Positions 8,437 to 18,803 of a DNA stretch of 27,368 nt are shown here, piece after piece. This stretch comes from Mesostigma viride (Eukaryota > Streptophyta > Mesostigmatophyceae > Mesostigmatales > Mesostigmataceae), in NCBI GenBank assembly GCA_009746045.1, contig RPFO01001575.1, positions 1 to 27,368 on the forward strand, read 5' to 3'. The notes beneath the pieces were generated by a model. It did not search any database. It was not told where the DNA came from and saw only the letters and a list, made by a program, of their open reading frames with translations. A program made the translations under genes and the position numbers. Position 1 is the first letter of the stretch. The number at the start of each line of letters is the position of its first letter.

Positions 8437-9120
8437 CTAGACGGGGCACCGGTTGGCCTCCATCAGGCGCGCGTACAGCCTCATGGTGTCCTCGAACCGC
8501 TTGGCGTTGTTGCAGCCGTGACAGAGCAGGCGCGTGTTGCCGCAGTACGCGCGGTCCAGCGGGTCGGCCTTGTCCAGGGACAGCTCGTCCTCCTTGGGCC
8601 CGAACCCCATGGCGAAGGGCGTGCCGCACACCGCGCACTCCGGCGAGGCCACGAACCAGGCGTAGATCTGGGCAACCTCGTGAGAGTCGAAGCAGGGCCG
8701 CACGCCGTCCCGCTTCATGCGGGCGTTCGCGGACACGGCGCGGGACTTCACGTACTCCCACATGCGGCTGTTCACCCCGCGCGGCTTGGGGATGCGCACC
8801 GGTGCGCTCCCCTTCCCGACCCTCGGCCTGTCCGAGGGCGCGCGCGCCGCCCACAGACCGCACAGCTCGGCTCGCTCGCGAGTGCGGGACAGCAGGTCGC
8901 GAGCACCGTCCAGCGGGGTCACGGCGCACGAGGGGCACGACCACACGCCCGGGGTGCTGAACACGGCGCGGGACGTGGTCACCGCCTGACCGCAGCGGTG
9001 GCAGGCGCCCGTCCACCGCTCCTTGGCGACGGATGGGGGGACAGGGGGGTAGCGCTTGACCCCCGCCAGACCGGCCACGTATCTCATGTGCACGTTGTAC
9101 TGCCGCACGCGGGCCTCCAT
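8437..9120 (-). CDS. HNH-type endonuclease with N-terminal zinc ribbon
   Basis: A 227-aa protein from ATG 9120. A zinc ribbon is formed by Cys40-x2-Cys43 and Cys62-x2-Cys65. Near the C-terminus an HNH/treble-clef module has Cys162-x2-Cys165, LSLDKADP (180-187), Asn195 in YCGNTRLLC, then Cys200-x2-Cys203, Asn204 and Lys207. This follows the usual order of Cys pair, D-x-x-D, Asn, Cys pair, Asn-x-x-Lys for HNH nucleases of phages and large DNA viruses. The first His is replaced by Asp, as in several HNH subfamilies. The middle is basic and Arg-rich. It may be a free-standing homing-type nuclease or a repair or packaging nuclease. It is GC-rich and intact, with 45 bp to the SNase gene. Confidence 0.75.
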   Translation of the reverse strand: MEARVRQYNVHMRYVAGLAGVKRYPPVPPSVAKERWTGACHRCGQAVTTSRAVFSTPGVWSCPSCAVTPLDGARDLLSRTRERAELCGLWAARAPSDRPRVGKGSAPVRIPKPRGVNSRMWEYVKSRAVSANARMKRDGVRPCFDSHEVAQIYAWFVASPECAVCGTPFAMGFGPKEDELSLDKADPLDRAYCGNTRLLCHGCNNAKRFEDTMRLYARLMEANRCPV

Positions 9121-9137
9121 GCGATATGACTCTCGGT

Positions 9138-9144
9138 GAGATAA
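9138..9144 (-). promoter_or_regulatory. TTATCTC motif upstream of the HNH gene
   Basis: Minus strand TTATCTC, 24 bases before the ATG at 9120, followed by CATATC near the ATG. It parallels the site before the SNase gene. Confidence 0.3.
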
Positions 9145-9168
9145 CTAATCATGCACGGTGGATGAGGT

Positions 9169-9483
9169 CTACCTGGGGGCGGGGAATCCTTCGCGGAGGA
9201 GCAACCGCTTGTGCTTATCGTTGTATTTCTTCCTGATCTCGAAATCGTTGTGCAAGAACCACGACTCGATCTGGTGCTCCAAGTCCGGCCGCTGTTGTAG
9301 CAGTCGGTCTCTGTTCGCCTCGTTCCGTCGTATTTCTTCGTCCGCCCTTTCTTCGTCGGCGGTGATGAGACGTTTCAGCTCTGGCGCTTGACGGGCAAGC
9401 TCACGAGCGTCGTTGTCGTTCCATGCAGAGGTATCGGATCCGCTGTTGATCTGTTCCGTGACGCGTTCGGCCGCCATCATCTC
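9169..9483 (-). pseudogene. 3' part of a small zinc-motif gene split by an LTR element
   Basis: 104 codons plus stop on the minus strand, entering directly from the 3' LTR at 9484. The encoded part is acidic and then helical and charged (ADEERADEEIRRNEANRDRL), ending in a basic tail. It has no proper start of its own. The apparent N-terminus of the longer ORF to 9555 is LTR sequence, which also prefixes the gag-like ORF. If the element and one ATCTC duplication are set aside, the frame joins exactly to the 5' part at 19420-19637, a 175-residue protein in total. The gene is broken in this assembly. Confidence 0.78.
9479..9483. repeat. Target-site duplication, left copy (ATCTC)
   Basis: ATCTC directly precedes the left LTR. 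The same five bases directly follow the right LTR at 19420-19424. Confidence 0.8.
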
Positions 9484-10099
9484 AGTTGAATGAGAGTTTA
9501 CCACCGAGGGAATCCATGGCTCTTGCAGGAAAGTTGCCTTTATTATAATGAGCAAACACAGACGTAAGTCACGTCAAGTCCGAGACTGCACGTAGCACAG
9601 ACGACAGGGTCGTTATGCCAAGAGAGCGTGCACGCAAGAGCTAGCGTCCCGGTGCGACCAAGTCACACATATAGCTTGCTAGGGACGCGTCCAAGTATTC
9701 AGCTGCACTGTCACAGCTGAACTGTCAATCAATTGATTACACAGACTCTGGCACGCCTTTGGCGCGCAGATCTATCAATTGTCCATACGGCTAGTCCTGT
9801 GGACCTATCCGTACACTAGTCAGCATCAATTGTCTCATAGGTCCTGGCGCGCTACAGTGCGCCTACCTATCAATTGACCATCAAGTCCTGTACAAGTCCT
9901 GTCAACGTCCTGCGGACTATCAAAGTGACACTTGTACATCCTGTGTCCGTACGCGCCCACAGTGGCGCGCCGGGTACTGTCGGCACAGCCTAGGAAACGT
10001 CATAACTTTTACGTTCCTTAACCAAATGAGGCGTTCAAGGTGCCGTTGGAAAGAGCGTAACAATCTCTATCCATCTAACGTAAATCCTTTACGTTAACT
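9484..10099 (-). repeat. 3' LTR (left copy)
   Basis: 616 bp, from AGTTGAATGAG to TACGTTAACT on the plus strand. I compared it line by line with 18804-19419 and saw no difference. A minus-strand AATAAA (TTTATT near 9539) can act as the poly(A) signal. It contains a short enhancer-like repeat series at 9727-9915. Confidence 0.88.
9727..9915. repeat. Enhancer-like module series inside the LTR
   Basis: ATCAATTG occurs at 9729 (inside the palindrome AATCAATTGATT), 9774, 9825 and 9869, about 45-50 bp apart. The last three are each followed within 6-9 bases of a short spacer by GTCCTG, and two further (A/C)GTCCTG words follow. The right LTR has the same series at +9320. Confidence 0.65.
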
Positions 10100-10119
10100 C
10101 CAATCCCTTCTTTTCTTTA
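10100..10119 (-). promoter_or_regulatory. Polypurine tract next to the 3' LTR
   Basis: The minus strand reads TAAAGAAAAGAAGGGATTGG, ending exactly at the LTR boundary. This is the expected place and strand for plus-strand priming. Confidence 0.6.
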
Positions 10120-10829
10120 GGGATTACATCCCCTGCCAGGGACCCTTGAAGTAGCTTGAAATGTCCTTCACTCCAGCTTGAAGCTTGAACAGATGTCTTT
10201 AATGGCCAATGCCATTCCCCCAGCCCTTTCTTTTAAGGAACTGGAAAAAAACAGATCTGCCACAGGGAAAACCATTTCATGAGAAATGGATAAAAACCTA
10301 TGGAAGTGGCATTACAGAGTACCACCAGATATTAGAAACACACAAAATTAAATACATACAGGTTAATTCTATGAGGTCTTCTCCAGGAATTAATCCCATC
10401 ACCTCGGTAGAGCCTCCAGTACAATGACCTTCTGGCGGTGAGTTACATTAATCCCAGATACTAATCCCATAAAACCAGTACATATCTAATATAAGCACAA
10501 TAAATCCATGACAATTGAAATACCACTTGACAAAGTAAGACGTATTACAATAGTTTCCCCGTCATACTCTCAACAGGTTAGTATTGGCGCCCGTCTTATG
10601 GCGCCCGTCTACTTGTCAGATGATAAATTGCCACAGCAAACAAATGACAAAATGAAACACATAGGCAACAATTAAATCCTGCCCTGGGGAACTAGGGAAG
10701 TCTGAACAGGTAAAACACCTGAGCAGGCCAGCTTGTAGAAACATAATACCAGGGAATCGAACCCCGCCCTATAAACCCCAGAGATAAAGGTTCCCAGACC
10801 ATTGTGAGAGGTATGTACAAATATACATT
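10120..10829. other. Non-coding interior of the LTR element, left part
   Basis: AT-rich sequence without a convincing ORF. A perfect Pol III box B on the minus strand (GGTTCGATTCC, 10753-10763), with a weak box A about 40 bases earlier on that strand, suggests a tRNA-derived SINE remnant. Confidence 0.4.
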
Positions 10830-10940
10830 ATGACACTTGAGCTCCCAAGAAAACCAGCATTTGATTGAAAACAATGAGTAGAGCCCCTGCCAAAGGCAGG
10901 TTTAAGTAGTCATCTCGTCTCCCTCGCATGCAGGAGCAAG
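10830..10940 (+). repeat. Repeat R1, first copy
   Basis: About 111 bp starting ATGACACTTGAGCTCCC and ending at GCATGCAGGAGCAAG. It recurs almost unchanged at 11429-11538. Confidence 0.85.
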
Positions 10941-10967
10941 AGCCCCCCAAGGGTGGGATGGGTGGGA

Positions 10968-11428
10968 AGAAACAATTACGGGTCACAACCCGCCGACCAT
11001 GCTTATCAAGCCTACCGTCAAAATGGAAAACGGCAAAACCAGAAATATCCTAACGCTGACAATTTAATAATTCAGCCAGCCAGCTCATCTGTCACACGTC
11101 TGAGCTGTCAGGGCATGTGTACTCTTCGATGCAACCCTGAACACACTACCCAACCAAGCAGCACACCAATCAATTGGTGAGTGCTGGTTACATCAGATTT
11201 TATATTACAGCTTTTTGACGCAACTTCCGTCAGCATTCAACACATGGCCGTTCTCACAAACGGCGCCTGACTTACAAAAGGCAAAGCTAGTTTGCCAGTA
11301 GGATTCCCCGGTAAACAACAAGCCTCCCATTCGTCTAACAAGCCTTTCTGCATGTACAGCCACAAGGTTGTGGCGGCCCTTTCTTTCCCGCATGCTGTTT
11401 AATAAACTATTTTCAGAGAAATCCGATT
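10968..11428 (+). repeat. Repeat R2, first copy
   Basis: About 460 bp starting AGAAACAATTACGGGTCAC and ending GAGAAATCCGATT. It recurs at 12464-12922 with small indels. Confidence 0.85.
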
Positions 11429-11538
11429 ATGACACTTGAGCTCCCAAGAAAACCAGCATTTGATTGAAAACAATGAGTAGAGCCCCTGCCAAAGGCAGGT
11501 TTAAGTAGTCATCTCGTCTCCTCGCATGCAGGAGCAAG
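11429..11538 (+). repeat. Repeat R1, second copy
   Basis: Second copy of R1. It differs by a missing CC pair or similar small change near CGTCTCCTCGC. Confidence 0.85.
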
Positions 11539-12463
11539 CGCCCCGATCCCAGTCCCTGGCGCCATTCCCCTCCCCCGCACTGTCGCGCTCAGGAAACAAA
11601 ACTTGATAGGTCACTGTTGCCCCCAATAACAGTGAACAAAGAAAAGGAGAAGACCCCCCCTCTTCCGAGCAGCCTCGAGGGTAGCCGCTTCCATAAAAGA
11701 CCACAAAGTGGGGCGTGTCGCAACATCTCCTTCATGGCGACTCAGCCCGCACAAGGCTTAATAACCCTAAGGGGCCCGACAATAAAGGTTAGCGAATCCG
11801 CGGAGCCGCTCAGCAAATATTATTCCGGATAAAAACCCAGAAAATTCGCATTCCGACGCACCAGGGTTTGAACCGCTAACCTGCGGGTGCTGAGCAGGGA
11901 GAGACGACAAGGCAAACACTGCCACTGTCAGCCGAGACGCCTTTCCGATACTCGGTTCCTTTTGTGGGAATTTTGGCAATATATTTTCTTCCGGAACGCA
12001 AGAAATTAGCGGCGCGCGTCACCCTTATATCCCTCGCTGGCCCATAACAAAAAAGGGCCGCGCACCAGCCGAAGGCAGCGCATGCAGCGCCCTAGGCGGT
12101 GGGCCGCTGACTGACTACCAGCGCAGTCTCATGGAATCCAATTAATCTATTGACCTTCGCACAGTTTCCGCATCAGCTGCGGACTTCTTAGTCGACATGA
12201 TTGGCTCCGCTGCTGGAATTACCAGCGCGGGGCGGGGCGCCCAGCCACTTTCTATGACCACCGAGACGCTGCCCAGCAAGGTGCCAACCAGAACCACTTG
12301 GCACTTGGTAACGCGAAATTTCGTTTCCGTTCAAACCGCCCCTACTGCCGTGAAGTCGCAAAGCCCGCGATTCATAGAGCAAGGACGGGGTCTTTGCCTA
12401 ATTTTCTTTAGCCCCGCGCCATAGCAGCGAGGCCGCGCATACTGCTTCAGTGAGCACATTCAA
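11539..12463. other. Unique segment between R1 and R2, with a SINE-like box B
   Basis: About 925 bp present only in the second R1-R2 unit. The minus strand has a box-B-like GGTTCAAACCC near 11863-11873, after a tRNA-like stretch from about 11945 on that strand. No gene is seen. Confidence 0.4.
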
Positions 12464-12922
12464 AGAAACAATTACGGGTCACAACCGCCGACCATGGCTT
12501 ATCAAGCCTACCGTCAAAATGGAAAACGGCAAAACCAGAAATATCCTAACGCTGACATTTAATAATTCAGCCAGCCAGCTCATCTGTCACACGTCTGAGC
12601 TGTCAGGCCATGTGTACTCTTCGAATGCAACCCTGAACACACTACCCAACCAAGCAGACCAATCATTTGGTGCGTGCTGGTTACATCAGATTTTATTACA
12701 GCTTTTTGACGCAACTTCCGTCAGCATTCAACACATGGCCGGCGTTCAAACAAACGGGCCCTGACTTACAAAAGGCAAAGCTAGTTGCCAGTAGGATTCC
12801 CCGGTAAACAACAAGCCGTCCCATTCGTCTAACAAGCCTTTCCTGCATGTACAGCCACAAGGTTGTGGCGGCCCTTTCTTTCCCGCATGCTGTTTAATAA
12901 CTATTTTCAGAGAAATCCGATT
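12464..12922 (+). repeat. Repeat R2, second copy
   Basis: Second copy of R2. The full unit is R1 - unique 925 bp - R2, and the first unit at 10830-11428 lacks the unique part. Confidence 0.85.
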
Positions 12923-13142
12923 TCTTTTTAGATAGAATACATGGTCTGTAATGGACCTGTCAACCTTGTGTAGTCAACAGCATGAACCCCAGCCAAAACC
13001 TGGCTGTATCCTGATTAAAATCAGAGTGAGTGTACCATGGTCCATGAGCCTTAGTACAGACTAAAATACAGGTATTATGCCAGTCACAATGCTGACACTA
13101 CCACACAATCTGCTCTCCAATGCCCTATAACCAGGCACCAGC

Positions 13143-13886
13143 TTAGACAGCTTGCTGAGATGGGTCCATCAGAGACTGAAGAACCTTGTATTGCACTGCT
13201 GCCTTCTGCACTAGCTTGGTCAAAGCATCAGCAGGATTGTCAACCCCAGGGATATGCTCAATATTGGCCAAGGAGGACAATTCCTTAAGAAGGAGATAAT
13301 CCAAGTCCCTACTTCTGGCCATCTGCCTGTGCACAAACTGCACCATCCCCATGGAGTCTGTTTTTAGAAGAGTGGTAACCTGAAGTGGCCAAGGAGTGTT
13401 AGAAGTCATCTGATGAAGCAACTCCTTCAGATAAAGGCTTGTGTGAATGCCTTCACAAATAGCCCTGCATTCTGCCACATCACTACTGACAGCCACCCGT
13501 TTGTGCAGGCGACTGAACCAGCTCACCAAACTCCCCAGGCCTTCCTGTCTGAGCACAAAGAGCCCTGCAGCCCTGCCCCTGACCTTGGAGACCTGCCTGC
13601 TGTCCATTGAGCTATCCACATACAGCTCCATGCAAATGGGTTGTGATAAATCCACTGCAGACAACAGAATGCCAGACGAAGCCCTGACCTGATCAGCCAC
13701 CTTGGCAGACCCTAGCTCTGTCAGCATGTCATCAGGCAACCTGGCTATGACCATAAGGTCTGGCCTGGAAATGCCTGCCACCCAAGCAACCATGCCCCTC
13801 ACCATGGGACACAGTGCCTGTGTGATGACTGGAGGAAGCTTGCTAATGAGGGTCTCTTGATAATCGTTGCCCCCCACCAGCAGCAT
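13143..13886 (-). pseudogene. Ty1/copia-type RNase H region
   Basis: A 247-aa ORF in a different frame from pol. It continues the end of the reverse transcriptase (ISRPDLMV, usual in copia elements) and then has RNase H motifs: LYVDSSM with Asp, SDVAECRAI with Glu, and LLKTDSMGMV with Asp. It closes with ADALTKLV, the typical copia end. The overlap with pol lies at a run of six C (about 13869-13874 on the plus strand), where a one-base indel would merge the two frames. So it is part of one polyprotein, broken by decay or by sequencing error. Confidence 0.8.
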
Positions 13887-16627
13887 ACGCCACTCCCCCC
13901 CTTCTTCACCAGTGTGGCCTCCATGCCCACAAACAGGAGAGGCTCATTCTCCACCTGCCATTGCTCCCTACCCAGAGGAAACTTGGACTTAATGATGGAG
14001 ATCAGCTCCTTAAGCCACGACGTGGGAGCTATCAGATGTAGGTCATCCCCGTGCAGCGAAGCATACACTGGTAGGCCTTCCCATTGCCCCAGAAACAGAC
14101 AGGGGTCTACAGGAGAAACCTTCAAGTTGCAATGCTCCTTCAGGAAACGGTTGAGAGTCTCCCTCCAGATTATTGGACTTGACCTCAGGCCCTCCAGGCC
14201 CTTGAGGATTTTAAGGAACTCAGTGTGAATGTCCCTTTTCCATACAGCAGGCACCCTGACATAGAAAGGCGTCTTGCCCTCCCACTTTTCCTGTGCCACA
14301 TCTGCATCCCCCTCCAGAAATGCCCTCTTGAAGTCTACCACCACTGAGCCATAGTCCAAGCCCTTGTTGAGAAGGCCTAGAAATACACACAGCAGCAGCC
14401 TCCAAGTGTCATGCAGCATGCCAGGGGTATACAACTCCTCAGCGGTGCACTCACCAGTACCCTTGAACTCATTCAGTACTGGCCTGACGTGTGGTACCTT
14501 GACCCCGTCCACCTCCTTCATCTTGATGACAAACTTGAGCTTGAGTAGACGTCGTGCAGGAGGCAGGTCATTGACAGGTTCCACGCATTTCTTGGAGATC
14601 CAGTCCTCCCCAGATTTAATCAGACCCAGTGTGACCTGGGGACACATAATGGGAGAGGACATGAGCTTCACCAGGCCTTGGTAGTTTATAGGGCTGTGTC
14701 CAGCAAGTGAGTGAGGACCAATGCCCAAACTGCTTGGATGACTAGCAGCTGGCAATATGAGGTCATCAACCAAGGGCTCCTGCCCCTGGCACACTTGCAC
14801 ACGCTTAACCGTCCTGGTTACTGCACGTGATAGGTGAGTGGTCCTGAAATTAATCAGTGGGACCTGACCAGCCCCTTCCTTAGTCAGGAGAGAGGACGTG
14901 ATCACTACCCCATCCTGGCATAGGAAATTCTGCCCCAGAAGAGCAGGTCCCTGATAGCCCTCCAAGACACAAAAAGCAGTGTCCTGTCCAAGGATAGGAA
15001 TGGATACCTCACCCAGTACCTTCACGTGTACCCCGCCACTGAAGTCAGACACAAACTGATAGCTGGGTTCAGTCATGCTGTACCCTGCTGCAGCTCTGGT
15101 CCCAATGATGGAAACCTGAGAATTAGTGTCTACCTCTAAGGCAGTGTCCAGCCCCAGATTGCCATGCCACCTGAGCTTGGCTACCTTGGGCTGCTTCTTG
15201 GCCCTTTGCAGAGCCCCAATTAATCCAGCCAAACTTGTCCCCCTGGGCTTGGTTAGAGCCTTGGGCTTGACAGTTGACTCCCCAGCTGTTGACCTTGCAG
15301 CCTGTTCAACAGGTACCTCTGCAACCTGGCCAGGGCTGACAGATTCCCCTGCAACAGATGTGGTCGTTGCATCAGTGATGTCACTTGGGACCTGAAAATC
15401 CTGCAGGTCCTGTGAGCCTTGTGCCTGACTGCCCTCATTCATCAGGTTAGGCTTGACATATGACCAACTCAGCCGGTGCACATGCTTTGGTTCGTCCTCC
15501 ATGCTGACCAAGCATGCGTGGCTAGCTTCATCAACCTGGGTAACCACCCCAGGACTCCAGCTACCACGTTTGCCATAAAGGCTAGGTTCCTTCCAAGCTA
15601 GGACCTTCTGACCCACTTGTGGCTCCAGCATCTTCCAACCCCGGTCCTTCTCCCTCAGCTTGGCAAAGGTGACATGTGCAGCATGTTTCCAGCCCTCCAG
15701 CACATGTGGTGGGCACAGGCCATGATATAGACCCATTGGGCTGACAGCAACTCCATCATAGTAGAAGTTAACCCTGCTGTTCAGCTGCTGCTCCACGTTC
15801 CTCAGCCATGCACTCCTGACAAGTGCAGGTGCAGATAAGGGTACCCAGTCTTCAGAGATAATCAATTTCTTGACCTCCTGGATTGCCCTCTCTATAGCAC
15901 CCTGCTGCCCATGAGCCTCCCTAGGTGTAACCAGCAACTCAGGAAGGGTGGGATCACCCTTGAGATGCTGAAACTGCATGTCCACCTGGATCCTTGTGGT
16001 AGGAAACTTGGCTCTTACATTCTGCAGGGCAGCCAGCAAGTACCTGTTCTTCATAGAAGGTAAATGCTCCAGCACCTTGTATTTTGTGTACCTGTCCACG
16101 CACACCAACAGTTGCATGCCCCTGATGTGTTGGATATCACACTGCAGATCACCAATGCTCTGAGGTATAGCTTTGGCATGTGATTTCCTGGGCTTGTTGG
16201 AGGACAACTGGCACTTACACCGTGAGGCAGCTTGCTGACACGCCTTAAGAAGGGGTGCCCTGCCCATACGGAAGGCAAAGTTGTTTGACAGAGAAGTGGC
16301 ATGCCCAAACATGTTGTGGATTCGGGCACCCAACTCCTGGTACACAGAGGAAGCAGTCCCTGGCACAGTCAGGACTGTGCTGTCAGGTTGTCCAGCATCA
16401 CCATGCTGTCTTCCATCCTGTTCTGACTCAGAGTCTGAGTCACCCTGCTCATGCCCAACACCTGGACCGCCAGCAGGGACCACATGCATACCACCAGAGG
16501 CCTTCACACCCCTCTGTGGTTGTACATTGGTTTCTCTCAAAATGAGAGGTCCACCCTCGTGCCCAGCACAAGGATGCATGGGGTCAGACATTCTTACAGC
16601 TGCACCAGCTGTCAAGGACGTCTTCAT
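13799..16627 (-). pseudogene. Copia-related pol: integrase, protease-like, reverse transcriptase
   Basis: A 942-codon ORF. Residues ~100-140 have the His-His-Cys-Cys-like finger (HNMFGH, KACQQAASRCKC). Residues ~158-310 are an integrase core with Asp163, Asp216 and Glu246, followed by an SH3-like end (GKRGSWSPGVV). Residues ~485-575 look like a retroviral-type aspartic protease: LEVDTNSQVSIIG in place of DTG/DSG, and PALLGQNFL. Residues ~670-900 are a copia-type reverse transcriptase: VVVDFKRAFLEGD, LKILKGLEGLRSSPIIW, DPCLFLG, and LHGDDLHLIA in place of YVDDLL. The order integrase-protease-RT is unusual. DTNS and HGDD suggest divergence or inactivity. The RNase H part is frameshifted. Confidence 0.8.
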
Positions 16628-16768
16628 AGGAACCTGTACCTCTCCAGGTGACCTGGGGCCACCATGAACCTGGAGATCACCCTCTTGTTGCCCAGATATA
16701 AAATCTGCATTGGAGCACCTGGCCTCCCCCTTGGGTGAATTAAGGTGTGTAGGGGTTGCCTCAGACAG

Positions 16769-17600
16769 TCACTGCTCCTTGTTGTCTTCTTGCTGACTGC
16801 CCTTTGAAGGCTGGCCTGCCTGGGACTTGTTGTTGTTCTTGTTGTTGTTTTTCTTGTTGCTGCCCTGGCCCTGGGTCTTCTTGAAGCTGGGACACTCCTT
16901 CTTGATGTGCCCCCACCCCTTGCACAGGTAGCACTGGATCTTTGACTTGCCCTGGCCTCCTCCCCCGTTGTCAGGCGCGTTACCCTGCCTGGGCTTACCA
17001 CCCACCCTCCTGAACACCGACTTGGCATGTGATTGCCCGTCAGGGTCGGGTGAATGGTTGGCCTTCCGCTTGTTGTGGTTGCCCCCACGTCCTCCTTGGC
17101 TTCTGTCAGCCTCAGACGTCTTGGAGCCCCCCTGGGCACGCCCACCTGCGTGGGTAGCCTTCACAGCTGGCATTCCACCCTCAAACAGCTCCTCTGCCTC
17201 GAGTGCTTGTTTGATTATGACCTTGTAGGCCTTGAGGGTAGAGTGTGGGGCACACATGACCTTTAAAGAGCCACGTGTTGCCTTGTCCAGCCCAGAAACC
17301 TTGAGCCAGTTTGTCAGGGCTATGCTGTCAGCGACATTGAAGCCGTGAGCCCTGCCCTCCTCAACCATTTTACAATAATTGAGGAAGTTCTGGATAAGGT
17401 CTCCCTTAACCTCCCACCCTTGGTATTTATCCTGCCAATGGATCCCCACTTTCTTCCGTTGATCCTCTAGCAGCTCCCTCAGCTCTGCCACGTAGACTGC
17501 CCAGGCCTTGTTGGCCTTCTTGCACTCTCTAGTGAGGTCTTTAATCTGATCTGTGCACTTGCCAAAAGTCTGGCTGCCTATCCAGATCTGATAATAGTTT
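16769..17600 (-). pseudogene. Copia-related Gag with CCHC zinc knuckle
   Basis: The minus-strand frame is open from about 17600, upstream of the first in-frame ATG at 17491, down to the stop at 16769. It contains YYQIWIGSQTFGKCTDQIKD, then helical capsid-like sequence, then the zinc knuckle CYLCKGWGHIKKEC and an Asn/Lys/Gln-rich tail. The knuckle binds nucleic acid in this family. The likely original start is an ATG at 17868 in another frame that stops near 17722, so the N-terminal part is disrupted. Pol begins in a different frame beyond the gag stop. Confidence 0.72.
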
Positions 17601-17990
17601 GTACCCCGTACAAGCTTGGAAACCCCTCTAGTCCTTCCACAAACTCCTCTGCCTGCTTTGGCTTTGAGTCTGAAGTGACAGGTTGCAGCTGATTAACAAT
17701 AAGGAGACCCTGGTGGTGAGATCATATCCAGAACAGCATGTGTATTATTATTAAAGGCATATTGGTATCTCCCGGTACCCCCACGTCATCTACGTGAGCG
17801 GTCCCGCTACCAGCACCCCCATTATTATTCCCACTGGCTAGGCCCTTGCTACGGCGTCCCTCAGCCATGGTAAACTACACTAGCTGTGTATGGCCCTGAG
17901 CTAAGCAGCTGGAAAACAAAAGACAGGTAGATATGTACAATCTGTCAAAAAGCCGCCTGCCCCGGTGCCGACCGCGCCACCATGCCGAAT

Positions 17991-18776
17991 TCAGTCGAGA
18001 CCACGAAAATCGCAGTAGTCGTAGTCGTAAATTGGATCGTTGGCGACAGGCGCAGGCGCCTCCTGGCCTTGCCCAACCTCAATCGTCACCGGAGTTTCGA
18101 TGACGATGGGGTCCAACCGACGTCCCGTCACCGGATCAATGCGGCGACGACGGCGGCGGGTGACGATGCGGAGCGGGTTGGTAAGAATCGTTAGAAAATC
18201 CCACCCGTCCGGCGCCCACTCTCGCAATGCAGACAAGAACGCGACAAGATTGAGCAGCAATTGCCGCTCACGCGTCCGGAAGCCTCGCGACAGCAACTGC
18301 AGAATCGCAAGGTCTTGAAACAGGTTGGTCGTAATCGTCGGAATGACGCCCGAACGAACCGACAGCCAGTTAGCGAGATTGCGCTGGTAACCTGTAAGCG
18401 ATGAAACCGCGTTGTCGATCTCCTCAGAGACCTCGGCAACCGCGCTGGGCGCTTGCAACCCCGCCCGGGTATGGACCTCGAAGTCCGCGAGCAAAGCTCG
18501 AATGGAATCAAGGTAATCGCGAAACCCCGAAACAATCGAAGGTTGCGGAGGCGGGGGCGGCAGTCGTAGGTTTTGCAGCAGTGCCTGCTGCTGAGCGCGT
18601 AGCTCCGCACTGGACGCTACCGCCTGGTCAACAACACGCTGCCACGCCGGATTAAGAACCGGACGATCTTCACGAACAGGAGTCGTCGAAGGACCAGCCG
18701 GAGATTCGGCGATGTCCGCTGGACTGCCCAAAATTTCAGAATCCCTCGGAATGCGGAACTCCATCGAGTCCGGCAT
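17991..18776 (-). CDS. Gag-like 261-aa protein of the outer LTR element
   Basis: The first true ATG (18776) lies 28 bases inside the 5' LTR boundary, the normal place for gag. The ORF shown to 18875 starts inside the LTR and shares its first 24 residues with the ORF at the other LTR, so that start is artefactual. The protein has an acidic N-terminus, a proline run near residue 100 (RLPPPPPQPS), a helical middle, an RRRRRR basic patch followed by IDPVTGRRLDP, and an acidic aromatic end (YDYDYCDFRGLD). There is no CCHC knuckle. A structural, RNA-binding Gag is the simplest reading, from position and basic patch. No homology was recognised, and a captured viral gene cannot be excluded. Confidence 0.5.
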   Translation of the reverse strand: MPDSMEFRIPRDSEILGSPADIAESPAGPSTTPVREDRPVLNPAWQRVVDQAVASSAELRAQQQALLQNLRLPPPPPQPSIVSGFRDYLDSIRALLADFEVHTRAGLQAPSAVAEVSEEIDNAVSSLTGYQRNLANWLSVRSGVIPTITTNLFQDLAILQLLSRGFRTRERQLLLNLVAFLSALREWAPDGWDFLTILTNPLRIVTRRRRRRIDPVTGRRLDPIVIETPVTIEVGQGQEAPAPVANDPIYDYDYCDFRGLD

Positions 18777-18803
18777 TTTTCTTGGTACGAAGATTGTAAT
18801 ACG

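Larger units (their letters stand above)
13143..17868 (-). mobile_element. Copia-related gag-pol, without recognisable own LTRs
   Basis: Gag with a zinc knuckle, then integrase, a protease-like region, reverse transcriptase and RNase H in minus-strand order. I found no direct repeats at its edges other than the 616-bp outer LTRs. It therefore either uses those LTRs or is a nested copy that lost its own. Its GC content and codon use are lower than those of the virus-like genes. Confidence 0.72.

Noticed and set aside
9484-9555. Shared N-terminus (MLIIIKATFLQEPW...) of two ORFs at both LTRs
   Set aside because: It is LTR sequence read through in both places, not a homologous signal peptide or domain.
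10740-10820. tRNA gene on the minus strand at the box B 10753-10763
   Set aside because: Box A is poor, and acceptor and anticodon stems do not form; more likely a SINE remnant.
17991-18776. Adenovirus-like minor capsid protein
   Set aside because: The Arg-rich patch and tail first suggested this, but no motif supports it, and the position after an LTR favours Gag.
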